64,000 nucleotides of DNA from an uncultured Flavobacteriaceae bacterium. GTDB lineage: Bacteria > Bacteroidota > Bacteroidia > Flavobacteriales > Flavobacteriaceae. Positions 34,947 through 45,400 of the stretch are shown piece after piece. Under the pieces are notes generated by a model. The model saw only the letters and a program-made list of their open reading frames with translations. It searched no databases and was not told where the DNA came from. Made by a program: the position numbers and the translations under genes. The stretch covers positions 124,001-188,000 of the forward strand of contig CANKYF010000004.1 in NCBI GenBank assembly GCA_947487895.1. Reading direction: 5' to 3'. The stretch's first letter is position 1; each line of letters begins with the position of its first letter.

Positions 34947-37757
34947 TTATATCTCTAAAATATAATCTGAAAGGCTAGCTTCGTGAGCTAATTTTAGTTT
35001 TTTACGTAGTCTATAGCGTTTCACCTCAACACTTCTTGGAGAAATATTTAATAGCGGGGCAATTTCTTTTGAAGATAAATTTAAACGCAAATAAGTACAC
35101 AATCTCAAGTCATTAGTAGTCAATTCTGGATGCATCCTTTTTACTTTCTTTAAAAAGTCTTTATCTGCATTATTAAAGGCTTCTTCAAATAAATTCCAAT
35201 CATCATTATTATTAAGGTTTTTGTCAATACCATTAATAACACGTTTTAATTGGCTTATATCTTTTATGTCTTGTAATTCTGTTTTTAGTCTCCCTAAAAT
35301 CTCATTTTTCTTAATTAAATTCATTGTAGATATCCCTAACTCTCTACTTTTGTTATCTATATCTTGTCGCAATTGTTCGTTTCTAAAGCGCATTAATTGT
35401 TGCTTATTTTCTAGTTCTTTAAGCTCTAACTCTCTTTCAGTTTTTCGCATTAGATTTTCTCTCTGCCTTTTATAGTAACGCTTATAAATAGTATGCATCA
35501 TTAAAGAAAATAACAAAACAAAAAGTATGTATGTAGCTATCATTAATTTTGAAAGAAACCATGGCCTTTCAATAGTAAAACTATAGCTTTCTATATTTTC
35601 TGAAATAGTATTACCTACCTTAGCTCTAACATTAAGTTCATAGTCTCCAAATGGTAAGTTTTTAAATAAAACGGAGGAAGAGGAAGACCAATTACTCCAA
35701 TTTGGATAAAATCCTTTTAACTTGTATTGATATTCGGTATCTAAATATTTGTTAAACTCTGGTACGCTAAAATTACACTCAAGGTTATTAAGCTTATTTT
35801 TAAACTCATGGTATTCTAAATTTTTCACATAATGAATTTCTTCATTGTCTTGATTAGCTACTTTTATTGAATTAATAGATACTTTATAGCGCTCTGTTTT
35901 AATTTTAGCTACATCTAAAACTACGTAACCGTCTGAAGTTCCTATTAAATAATTTTGATCGTGTAAATGTGAAATATTCTCTGAACCAGCCAATCCATGT
36001 GGAAGAAATTCTGAAAAAGGTATACTTACAATCTCTGGTTTATCACTAAGTTTTCCTGGGGTAACATAATTTAACTTGTTTTTAGAAAAGCCCCATAACA
36101 TATTGTTTTTAGTATCTGATATTAATTTACCAGACGTAAAAGCATCCTTTTGAAACAAATGACTTATAAGACTGTCTTTCTGAAATTTTTGTAAATCATT
36201 ATTATAAACAAAAACACCTTCTTTGTAGGTATAAATAATTTTGTTATTGTATTTTATGAGACTAGCATAAATACCTTTTTTTACTGAAGGTTCTTTTGTT
36301 ACCTGAAGAACTTTTGAAAGATCTTCATTTACTCTTAATTTAAAAACTCCTTTATATTCATGACTCATAAAAATATCATTGCCCTGCAATTCAAAAAACT
36401 TGCTGGAAGTATTAAACCCCTTAATTTTATTTCTTAATTGCCATTGGTTATTCTTATACTCTATAACACTTAAACCATCATAATTACCTTTTAATAACAA
36501 ATTTTCATTGTTAGGAACTGGTATAAGATTCCATGTTCCATGGACATCTATTTTGCTTTTAATTTTTTTGTTATCTATTATAAAAGTTCCAAGGTTGTGT
36601 CCACAAAACAGCGTGTTTTTGTAAATAACTAAACACCAAACAGGTCCTTCAGTACCTTCAACAAATTGAAATGGTGCATTAATATCATCTAACTTTCTGT
36701 AAAACAATCCTTGATTTGTGCCTAAATACAAAAGATTTTGATGGATAATAGACGCATAAGTAGTACCTATTTTACCTTCTTTATCGTGATAAATTGAAAA
36801 AGGAGATGTTACATTTATACAGTTTAGACCATTTTCTAAAGCCAGCCATATGTTGTTTTCAGCATCTTCAAAAATATCGTGAATAGAATTACTCAACAAA
36901 CCATTAGAAAAATTAATAGAATAATCTAAAACACCATTTTTATTTAAATGAAAAACGCCATTAGATCTTGTTCCCAGCATAAAACTACCATCTTTAAGCC
37001 TTTTACTTCTATAAACACTAAGGGTTGCTATTTTAGCTTTATCAGGAATATTCCAATCTAGTATTTCATCATTTTTATCTAAAATGTAAAACCCTTTCTC
37101 CTCTGTTTCAACCAATAATTCGTCATTGAAGCTAAACAGGTTTACAAGATAATTTTCCTTGAATAATTCATAATCACTAACAAGTTGTGCTTTGCCTCCT
37201 TCAATTTTAAAAAGACCCTTATTTATTTTTTGAAAATAAATGGTATTATCAACTTTAAAGATTTTGTGTATGATAGATTCAGAATCTATTATTTTAAATG
37301 ATTTCTCTTTTTTATTGAAAATATAGATTCTGTTTAATGATTGAAAAAGTATCCAATCATCTAAATCGATAATGCTCCATATCTCTTCATCTTCTAAAAA
37401 CGCTATGTTATTTTCTTTAGAAAGCGAAGTGTAAATTAACTTACCATAGTCATCTTTTTCCCAAAAACCAAATTCTCTGTATGAACCTGTATATAAAAGA
37501 GTATCTATTAGCTTAACTGAACGTATTTTCCCATTTGGCGAATCGTACAATTTCCACTTTTCGCCATTGAATTCTAGTAGTCCTTTATTATTAGCTGCGT
37601 ATATGTAATTATTTGGAGTTTGCTCAATATCCCAATTTTGATTATCTGCTTTATAAATCTCAGGAGAATACCCTTGTATAGGTGGTAAGACTTGTGCATG
37701 TAATATGAAACTTAACGAAAAAACTAGTAGCGCTATACTTTTTAAGTAATTATTCAT
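34947..37757 (-). CDS. Beta-propeller/Y_Y_Y membrane regulator with LuxR-type HTH
   Basis: The frame is open from 37790, but the ATG at 37757 puts the signal sequence (IALLVFSLSFILHAQ) at the N-terminus, giving 936 residues. The large N-terminal part has the repeated short motifs of two-component-regulator propellers (NYIYAANNKGLLEFNGEKW, NIWLALENGLNCI). A Y_Y_Y domain lies at about 660-730 and a transmembrane segment at about 732-760. A charged coiled coil and a LuxR/GerE helix-turn-helix follow (about 880-936, with LNLSSKEIAPLLNISPRSVE). There is no kinase or receiver domain, so it should sense glycan outside the inner membrane and bind DNA directly. It is encoded just upstream of the laminarin operon and is its probable regulator. 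Confidence 0.87.
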   Translation of the reverse strand: MNNYLKSIALLVFSLSFILHAQVLPPIQGYSPEIYKADNQNWDIEQTPNNYIYAANNKGLLEFNGEKWKLYDSPNGKIRSVKLIDTLLYTGSYREFGFWEKDDYGKLIYTSLSKENNIAFLEDEEIWSIIDLDDWILFQSLNRIYIFNKKEKSFKIIDSESIIHKIFKVDNTIYFQKINKGLFKIEGGKAQLVSDYELFKENYLVNLFSFNDELLVETEEKGFYILDKNDEILDWNIPDKAKIATLSVYRSKRLKDGSFMLGTRSNGVFHLNKNGVLDYSINFSNGLLSNSIHDIFEDAENNIWLALENGLNCINVTSPFSIYHDKEGKIGTTYASIIHQNLLYLGTNQGLFYRKLDDINAPFQFVEGTEGPVWCLVIYKNTLFCGHNLGTFIIDNKKIKSKIDVHGTWNLIPVPNNENLLLKGNYDGLSVIEYKNNQWQLRNKIKGFNTSSKFFELQGNDIFMSHEYKGVFKLRVNEDLSKVLQVTKEPSVKKGIYASLIKYNNKIIYTYKEGVFVYNNDLQKFQKDSLISHLFQKDAFTSGKLISDTKNNMLWGFSKNKLNYVTPGKLSDKPEIVSIPFSEFLPHGLAGSENISHLHDQNYLIGTSDGYVVLDVAKIKTERYKVSINSIKVANQDNEEIHYVKNLEYHEFKNKLNNLECNFSVPEFNKYLDTEYQYKLKGFYPNWSNWSSSSSVLFKNLPFGDYELNVRAKVGNTISENIESYSFTIERPWFLSKLMIATYILFVLLFSLMMHTIYKRYYKRQRENLMRKTERELELKELENKQQLMRFRNEQLRQDIDNKSRELGISTMNLIKKNEILGRLKTELQDIKDISQLKRVINGIDKNLNNNDDWNLFEEAFNNADKDFLKKVKRMHPELTTNDLRLCTYLRLNLSSKEIAPLLNISPRSVEVKRYRLRKKLKLAHEASLSDYILEI

Positions 37758-37766
37758 ATTCTTAGC

Positions 37767-37787
37767 TATACACAATTGTTGTGTATA
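37767..37787. promoter_or_regulatory. Palindrome directly upstream of the PUL regulator
   Basis: TATACACAA-TTG-TTGTGTATA is a perfect 9-bp inverted repeat that ends 9 bp before the regulator start codon. It contains TGTTGTG (37777-37783), which also occurs in the two other promoter regions of this locus (17393-17399 and 34904-34910). It is a candidate autoregulatory operator. Confidence 0.5.
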
Positions 37788-37909
37788 CAATATACTACAA
37801 ATTATTCAATTTCAATACTTATCGTTTATCATCCTCATTTTAATCTTATATAATTCTTAATCATTTTAGTTATCTAAAAATCAAAAATCTATACCAAAAA
37901 AATTATTGA

Positions 37910-37984
37910 GGTGGTTATGGTAGCGAAGGCGCTATAGCCAGAATAGAAAGTGATAAAGAAGGTTCTTCTATTAGTACTACTTAA
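37910..37984 (+). pseudogene. Short coding-like remnant in intergenic gap
   Basis: In the gap 37758-38086 the plus strand has 24 codons followed by TAA, reading GGYGSEGAIARIESDKEGSS plus ISTT. There is no start codon and a TGA comes immediately before. The composition is protein-like and unlike the AT-rich surroundings, so it may be the surviving 3' end of a lost gene. Its family was not recognised. Confidence 0.35.
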
Positions 37985-38005
37985 CTAAAAAAATGAATAA
38001 GAAAA

Positions 38006-38036
38006 AAAGATGCTTGCTTTTAGTGCAAACATCTTT
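38006..38036 (-). terminator. Terminator of the tail-collar/LamG operon
   Basis: AAAGATGCTTGC (38006-38017) pairs with GCAAACATCTTT (38025-38036) with one mismatch. On the minus strand a run of T follows the stem (CATCTTTTTTTC), the usual Rho-independent form. A further perfect 8-bp repeat, ATACCCTA-N6-TAGGGTAT at 38055-38076, lies between it and the last gene. Confidence 0.8.
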
Positions 38037-38086
38037 CAAAAATATACTTTAAGTATACCCTATTCAACTAGGGTATTTTCCAGATA

Positions 38087-38497
38087 TTAATTATTAACCA
38101 ACTCAAAATCGCCTTGTTCAATATAACTTATTTCTGTTGATTCTCCAGTTGATGTTAATTCTGCAAAATTTCTTCCATCTACTAATATAACAGGATTTCT
38201 TTTGGTTCCAGCCTCAGAAAAAGACATGCTATACAAAACACCATTTATAGTGTATTCTATCTTAGATACCTTTGTTGTACCATTACTGTTCTTTGTTGTT
38301 TTAATTTGAATAGCATAGACTGCATCAGGCGAAATACATTCCCCTGCTAAAATGCTTGTTCCATCATCATGAACAAATTCAATTTCTACAGGGTCAAAAG
38401 TTTCAACATCAACAGGTGGTAAAACATCGACGCTATTTTTTGAGCATCCTAAAACAAAAAACAAGAACATCGTTGAGATATAATATTTAATTTTCAT
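38087..38497 (-). CDS. Small lipoprotein of unknown function
   Basis: The 136-residue protein has a lipoprotein signal (FLFFVLGCSKNSVD). The remainder looks like a compact beta-rich domain (EIEFVHDDGTSILAGECI, KIEYTINGVLYSMSF). No known family was recognised. It is the last gene of the operon, 4 bp after the 305-residue exported protein, so it probably serves the same surface structure as that protein and the giant LamG protein. Confidence 0.7.
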   Translation of the reverse strand: MKIKYYISTMFLFFVLGCSKNSVDVLPPVDVETFDPVEIEFVHDDGTSILAGECISPDAVYAIQIKTTKNSNGTTKVSKIEYTINGVLYSMSFSEAGTKRNPVILVDGRNFAELTSTGESTEISYIEQGDFELVNN

Positions 38498-38501
38498 GTT
38501 T

Positions 38502-39419
38502 CTATTCTTTTAAATTAATACTAATAGGTTTTTCAAACCCGTTAACACGCACTATATAATCTCCTGCTTGTAGGCTGTTAAAAATAACTTCACCATTATT
38601 AATCGTTTGGCTTGCTTGTATTTCCTGATCTTTAAACAAAACGATTTCACTTCCATTTTCACTAGATAACACCTTTATGGCACCACCACTGTAACAAACG
38701 GCATCTTTTTTATAGAACGTTAAATTGCCAATTACAGCATTATACTGTACTATAATTTCCCATGAATTTCGTGTAGATTCATCTTCTGATAAAACCTCAA
38801 CTAAAACTGGTTTTGTAAAATCTAAAATACTGGTATTGGAAACCAACTCTACACCATTATAATGTAATTGTGCACCAGCACTTAATTCAAAAATGGTGAC
38901 TAAAGCAGATACATTAAGCCCATTATCAACAAATAAGGTCATTTTATCACCATTAATACTTCTATTAGTAATAGTAACGTCTTTGAAATCAAAACTTAAT
39001 AATTCAGCTTCGCTACTTAATGCCGGACTTGCAAAACTAAACGCCTGACCTAGATCTCCATAAAGTCCATTAATTTCAAAATTTACCGTTTTATCAATAT
39101 CTATTATGGCATCAGTTGTTGAATTGTATATCTTAAATGTCAATACTTCATCATTCGCGTTAGAAAACACATTAAAGTAAGCATAATATCGATCTTTACT
39201 AGATACATAAATTAAGTTGGCAACGCCTCTACACTCTGTACCTACAAATGCAGCTACTTTATCATTAGTACTTACTAAAGTGACACCATCTACATTTAAA
39301 AAAGCTACAAATGACATGGTATATTCAAAGTTGTTTTCATTTACAGACCATGTTGGTTCTTGTCCGTAAACTGCTAATCCTATAAAAAAGCCTATTATAT
39401 TTATTATTGCACGTTTCAT
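38502..39419 (-). CDS. Exported protein sharing a module with the giant LamG protein
   Basis: The 305-residue protein has a signal peptide (IINIIGFFIGLAVYGQ). Residues about 20-135 (PTWSVNENNFEYTMSFVAFL, NDKVAAFVGTECRGVAN, YYAYFNVFSNANDEVLTFKIYN) align by eye with residues about 2349-2457 of the 2848-residue protein encoded just upstream (PEWTVNPNDFDFSMNIVGRI, YDKVAAFSNGELRGIANVVY). Behind it are a beta-rich middle and a C-terminal segment that resembles a T9SS-like or Ig fold but lacks a clear YPNP motif. Genes before and after are 5 and 4 bp away. Function is unknown, and a shared binding or assembly module is inferred. Confidence 0.72.
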   Translation of the reverse strand: MKRAIINIIGFFIGLAVYGQEPTWSVNENNFEYTMSFVAFLNVDGVTLVSTNDKVAAFVGTECRGVANLIYVSSKDRYYAYFNVFSNANDEVLTFKIYNSTTDAIIDIDKTVNFEINGLYGDLGQAFSFASPALSSEAELLSFDFKDVTITNRSINGDKMTLFVDNGLNVSALVTIFELSAGAQLHYNGVELVSNTSILDFTKPVLVEVLSEDESTRNSWEIIVQYNAVIGNLTFYKKDAVCYSGGAIKVLSSENGSEIVLFKDQEIQASQTINNGEVIFNSLQAGDYIVRVNGFEKPISINLKE

Positions 39420-39424
39420 GACTT

Positions 39425-42400
39425 TTAGTTTTTAATGATTCTATAAGTTTTACTTATTGCATTAAAGCTCAACTTTAAAAAGTAAACGCCATTACTAATC
39501 TCCGGAGTTAACTTTACAATATTTTGACCTTTATTTGTTTTGCGTATTTCTGTATGTACTAGTTGACCTACTACATTGAATACTTTAAGCTCTAAATTGC
39601 CTTCTTCAATTGAATTAAGTTGCAATATCAAGTCATTTTTAAACGGATTAGGATACACGCTTACTCCTTCTAAAATATCAGATTCCAATACTACAGGATC
39701 TGCCACAGTACCCAATACCATATTACTTTTAAACGTAATTGTTTTTTGTGTTGGCTTTTCACCATGACCATTTCCTATATAAAATCTTAATGCTTCTGGT
39801 TGATCACCATAAATGGTAATAAAACTTAGTACTTTATCACCGACCATTTGATTACTTGCGCTTCCTTTTAACAGACCTTGGTCATCATATGCAAATAGAT
39901 CATTATAACCCTCTGGTAGTAAAACCACAGCATTCATATTCTCTGAATATTTTGCAAATTCTGGTGTTATGGCTTTATGCTCATAGCTCGTATTGGTTTT
40001 ATCCGTTTTAATGTTTGATGATTTCCCAAAGATATTCGCATATTTAAAGGTTTGTGTTTTATCAGACTTCACCATATACCCTTTACCTGTTTCCATATAA
40101 CTTAACGTACCGCTCCATCCGTTTATAGGATCATAGATAGCAAATAGGTTCTGCGACTTAATGATATCACCATCAGTAGCATCAAAGGTAGATAAGGCTT
40201 CATTTACAGATACATTCTTAGCTAAAGGATAAGGTAACCAGTTCCAATTTTGTTGAATTGGGAAACTCCAATTGCTTATATGAACTTGCTCTCCTTTCAC
40301 TCTTAGTTGTTGTCCGTAAGCGAACTTCATTTTATACATATAATTAGTTGACAATCCTGAGTTTGCACTAATGGCACCACTCCATGAACTATTAACTATG
40401 TTATTTGAGTCTTTAAAATACGTTTCTAATTGGGTTGGAGAATGACTCAATATGCGATCTGAAGTTTCTAAGTTCATGCCCGATGTTAACACATTTAAAT
40501 CTGAGAAATTCACGTCATTTACATTAAACGATACCCAGGTCCAACCTTGATTCAAGTCTATTTCTTGTTCTACAGTACTTGTATTTTCAAAAAGCGATGG
40601 ATTACTTAGTGTACCTAATACACTATTTTCGGTAAAGGTTACTGATGCATTAGTATCAATAGTTGCCTGAATGATTTGCCCTTTTGAGGCATCCCAAATA
40701 CTAAAATTAATAGCATCTCCTGAAACCACATTACTATAAATAGTTAGGAATACAAAATACTCCTGATATGACTCATCATAAACCACATTAGCAATACCTC
40801 TTAACTCGCCATTAGAAAAAGCAGCAACTTTATCGTATAAATCATCAGAGAACACCCCATCAATACTAATACGTCCTACTATATTCATACTAAAATCAAA
40901 ATCGTTAGGATTTACCGTCCATTCTGGTTCTTCGGCAAGTACTCTAACTTCTAATTGCAGTTTTTCATCCAAACCAAAATCGGTTTGCAAATACAAGTTT
41001 TCTAAATAGTCTCCAGCAGATAAACCTGCATCAACAGTAGCTGTAATTGTGACCTTACTATCTGGTGCTAAACTGCCTGATGTACTACTTAAAGATAACC
41101 AGTTTGGTATTCCAGAAATATTATAAGGTTGTACTAAACCACCTTTATTAATAATAGTAATTTCGAATGAAGGCGATTCGTTGCCTGTTTTAACGATATC
41201 AACCACATCATTAAAGCCATCAACAAACCAACTCATTTCGTTTTTCTGAACAAATGCTGTCCAGGTAATTGGCGATTGCTGTTGGTTGTTTGATGCGTCA
41301 AACATTCTGTGTACGGTAATATCGAGTATCTGACCTTCTAAAGCTGCCCAATCTGAAATAACAGGCTCCAATATCATATCATCTTCATTAATGACATGAT
41401 TCACCTGGAATTTGATAAGCTTACGCTCAGGTTTAATAGCTGGAACATCATCAGAATAATTCACAGCTCCTACAGTTAATACGGCATTTGATGGTATGAC
41501 ACTTTGATTGCTAAAGGCATGATAATATCGCGGTCCATTAGCTGTTGCAGGGTCAGGTGTATTCATACGAGCGTATAATAATAGCCCAATGCTTTCCACA
41601 TCCATTTCGTTAAAACGGTCTCTAGATATTTGGTCTACATTACGCAAGGTATTCCATAACCTAAACTCATCAATTTTACCAGTAAATGGTCTGTCTACAG
41701 TTTCAATACCTGCTTGATCTTTAAACCCTCTGGCTCCTAACCAGGCTTGGTTTCCTGAAAAACCTCCTATATCTGTAATAGGGTTAGTTGATACTTGTTC
41801 TGCATCTACATAGGTTCTTAAAGAGCCATTTCTGTTAAATAACAAGGTAATATGATGCCAATTATTATCGGCTACACTTGCTGCTGTTAACACATAGCTA
41901 TTACCTTCACTTGCAAAGGATAAAGCTCCGGAACTATTCATATTAATAGCCCATTTGTTAGATAGTCCAACAGATTGTATTGGATCTTCTCCATTTCCGC
42001 GTCCGTTAGAGAATATGGTCGCTTCTTGGGCTGTTCCTGTTTTTATCCAAAAAGATATGGTAGCATCCATCTCATTGGTTAATTGTACAAAACCAACGTT
42101 GTCTAACTCCTGATACTGCCCGTTGGCGAACTCATAAGAGGTCCCTTTGGGTTTAATGTCCCAATCTGCGGTAACTGCAGCGTGTTTAAATCGTGCTAAA
42201 TCGTTTGCAATAGTCCCACGTCCTTCATTCATTGGCCAATAACCAACTAAATTTGCTTCGCTTCCTAATAACTTCGTATAGATATTGGCATAGGCTTCAC
42301 TTAAACTCAATGGTTTTGTCCATAATCGCAGGTCGTGAATGTTTCCTATAAAGGTATTTCCACCAATAACTAAAGAATTGTTATTTGTAAATTGGGCATT

Positions 42401-45400
42401 AGCCGTTCCTGTACCACCACCTATATCTCTATCGTCTTCATATATACTTATGCTTCCCGTAGCATTATCGTGCGTAATAGTATAATGGTGAAACAATCCA
42501 TCTGAAGCTATAGCTCCATTCGTTGTTGTAATACCACCAAGGGTTGCAATCATATTACCATTCTCTAAGCGAATGTTTAATCCGTTTTGCTGACTTATAA
42601 TAGTAGCCGTTGATGCGGTTGTGACGTTATTCATCCAGAATTCTACAGAAAGATCTCCAGATACTAATCTTGGGCTTTCAATAGTCGCGGTGTTATTAGC
42701 ACCTTCAAAACGTAAGGACACACTATGGTCTATAGGTAATTGATTGGTTTCTCCTTTTATTTCAATGGTACTTACTGCACTGTTGTAGAAGATGTTTTCG
42801 TTAAAACTAACACGTAAATCTTCTCCCGCACCTAAAATACCATCTGTTGGTAATGGAGTGCCGAATTGTTGTGGTGATTTTAAATCTACGCTACCGGAAA
42901 TAACATCTGCTATAAACTCTGTGCCATTGGAACAGGTACTTCGCGCTCTAATCTCGTAATCGCCATCTTGTAATTGCAAGCCTGCAATATCAAATGGGAA
43001 TATAACTTCGGCATCTGTAATTAATGAAATTTCTGTTTCACTATTACCAACCGCTTCATCATAAGATGTTTGGGTATTGTAATAGGTATGTAATCGCGTC
43101 CAATTTGGAGCTGTGGCTAAACGGTATTCTAAATCTATCTTTTCAAAATTATCAAAGGCTTGATTGTATTCTGATAGATTAATCGTTAGCGGACTTGTTG
43201 AACTGCTAGTATTATACACCCAATTATCCAATGGTGCTTTAACGGCTACTCGAGAACAGGATGGTACAAAATGCGCAGAAATCAATACATCATCAAAAAC
43301 ATTTACTGGATCGCATTGCGATTGTAAAATAACCCGTATGTCTTCATAATCATTAACATCTGATACTGACTTACCAAGTGTTAAAGTATATTCTACCGTT
43401 TGACCATAAGGTACAAAAACTACAGTTCCATTCTGGCTTACATTTATTAATGCATTGTCAGGATTGGTGGTATTATCTACAATAAGCTCAAAATAATTAA
43501 AGCTAGCGGCATCGCTTGTAGCATCTGCATTATTTGAGAGTAGTAATTTAAACTCTGCGTTGTTACTTTCAGGTATGTTAAAAATTTCAGCAACCTCAAC
43601 AAGAATTTTAGGGTCTTCTGCTCTTTCTGTGGCATTACTTAATGTTTCTCTATCTGCCTCTGCTAACTCTATAACTGAATTATTAGGATTAAAAGTGCTA
43701 TGATTATAATAATGTGATAATTCAGCACCTTCATAAGGACAAGATGTTCTACCTCCTACCGTTGTAAATATAGGGCCGCTACCATCAAATAAATTGATAA
43801 TATCTACACTTAATACATTAGCCGGATCATTGTCTTTTAACGTATAACTAATAGTGGTGGTCTTTGTATCTTCTTCTGTTAAGGACGCACTAAATGCCTG
43901 ACTTGCAAATCCTGTGGTTGTAGATTCTATTCCCAATTTATTGACACTAAAGCCTAATTGTAATTGTAAACTTTCTTCTATGTTAATATCAAACTCTAAA
44001 GTTGATGTATTAACAACTACTGATTCTATGCTTCTGGACACTTCACCAACACCGGAATCGAACGTGATATTATCTTGCGATTTTGATGTTATCAAAGCTT
44101 TTTGTTCATCCGCTAGTTTTAACTTCTCCAGCAATAAACTTTCATAAGGTCCACCAACTTGTGCATTATTTATTTCATCTTCAAGATCACTAGTGTAAGA
44201 TCCAATAGCACTTAAGGCTGTTTGTCCAATAAAAGTAGGATCATTTAGCGCTGTATATTTACTACGTTCATTATTTAATATGATTCTGCGCCATAAATCA
44301 ATTTGATTTTCATACCACGATTGTGGTTTAGCGTTGGTTACCGTACCTCCATTTTTTAAGGTTTCTACAATGGTTTCATATTCCGGAATTAAATCGGTAA
44401 TAATGAATTTTTGAGAATACACAAAGAACGTATTTGTTGGTTTTTCACCAAGATAAAAGGCTTTTTGTTTATTTAAATACACTTTATTACCATTACCATT
44501 GGTTAATTCAAAATTATCACCAGGGTCACCTACCTGATCTAAAGTTGCTTGAAAATCATCAAAACTACCTTTAGAATAATTTTTAGAATTCCCTATGTAT
44601 AAATCACCTTCAGCTCCTACAAATTCAGGATCATCACTGGTTGATATGGTTTGATTGAATGTATAGGTTTTGGTAATACTATTGCCATCTTTAGAAGAGG
44701 ATTCTACTGAAATATTTCCTGTTAAACTATTGGTGACTTCGGTATTTATAATAAGTCCCGCTCCTGGAGGTCCTGCAACAATAGATACATCACCTCCCAA
44801 CATTAATTTCACACTTTGAGAAACGCCTCCTCCACTTGAAAAACTATTGTCTGTGGTAAAACTAATGCTTTCTCCAGCTTCTATAGATGCGAAACTATTT
44901 GACCCCGGCGGATCTCTTAAAATAATATCTGGAATCTCTGGTGCTTCTGAAAGTATGGATTGTGTTCCATCTCTCGCACCTCCTAAAATAATCCCTTCAC
45001 TAATATAATTTTCGGCTGGATAAGGCACACCTTCTATAACATATTGAATATCAATATTACGCGTAAAAGGCGCATTGGTATTAGGTACACCTCCAATAAA
45101 TGAGTACCTGGTAATACTATTGTCATTAGGATCAGTCTCTGTGAGCTCTGATTCTGGTATCGCCAAATTATTAGTTATACTGAGTTGGCCATCTACAATG
45201 GGTACAATATCTTCAACAATATTATTAAGATCATCATTATTCAAATAGCGTTCAAACGTACTTAAAACAATTTCATAATTTGAAAACTGTTGATAAATGA
45301 GCACATCATCTCCTGACCCGTTTGGATGTTTTATTCCTGTTGTGCTTACGGTTTGGTCAATGCCATTTTCATCCTTTAAAACAAGTTCGCTTTCAGATGT

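Noticed and set aside
34947-37757. Hybrid two-component sensor (HTCS)
   Set aside because: The propeller and Y_Y_Y parts are present, but there is no histidine kinase, ATPase or receiver domain. The protein ends in a LuxR-type DNA-binding domain.
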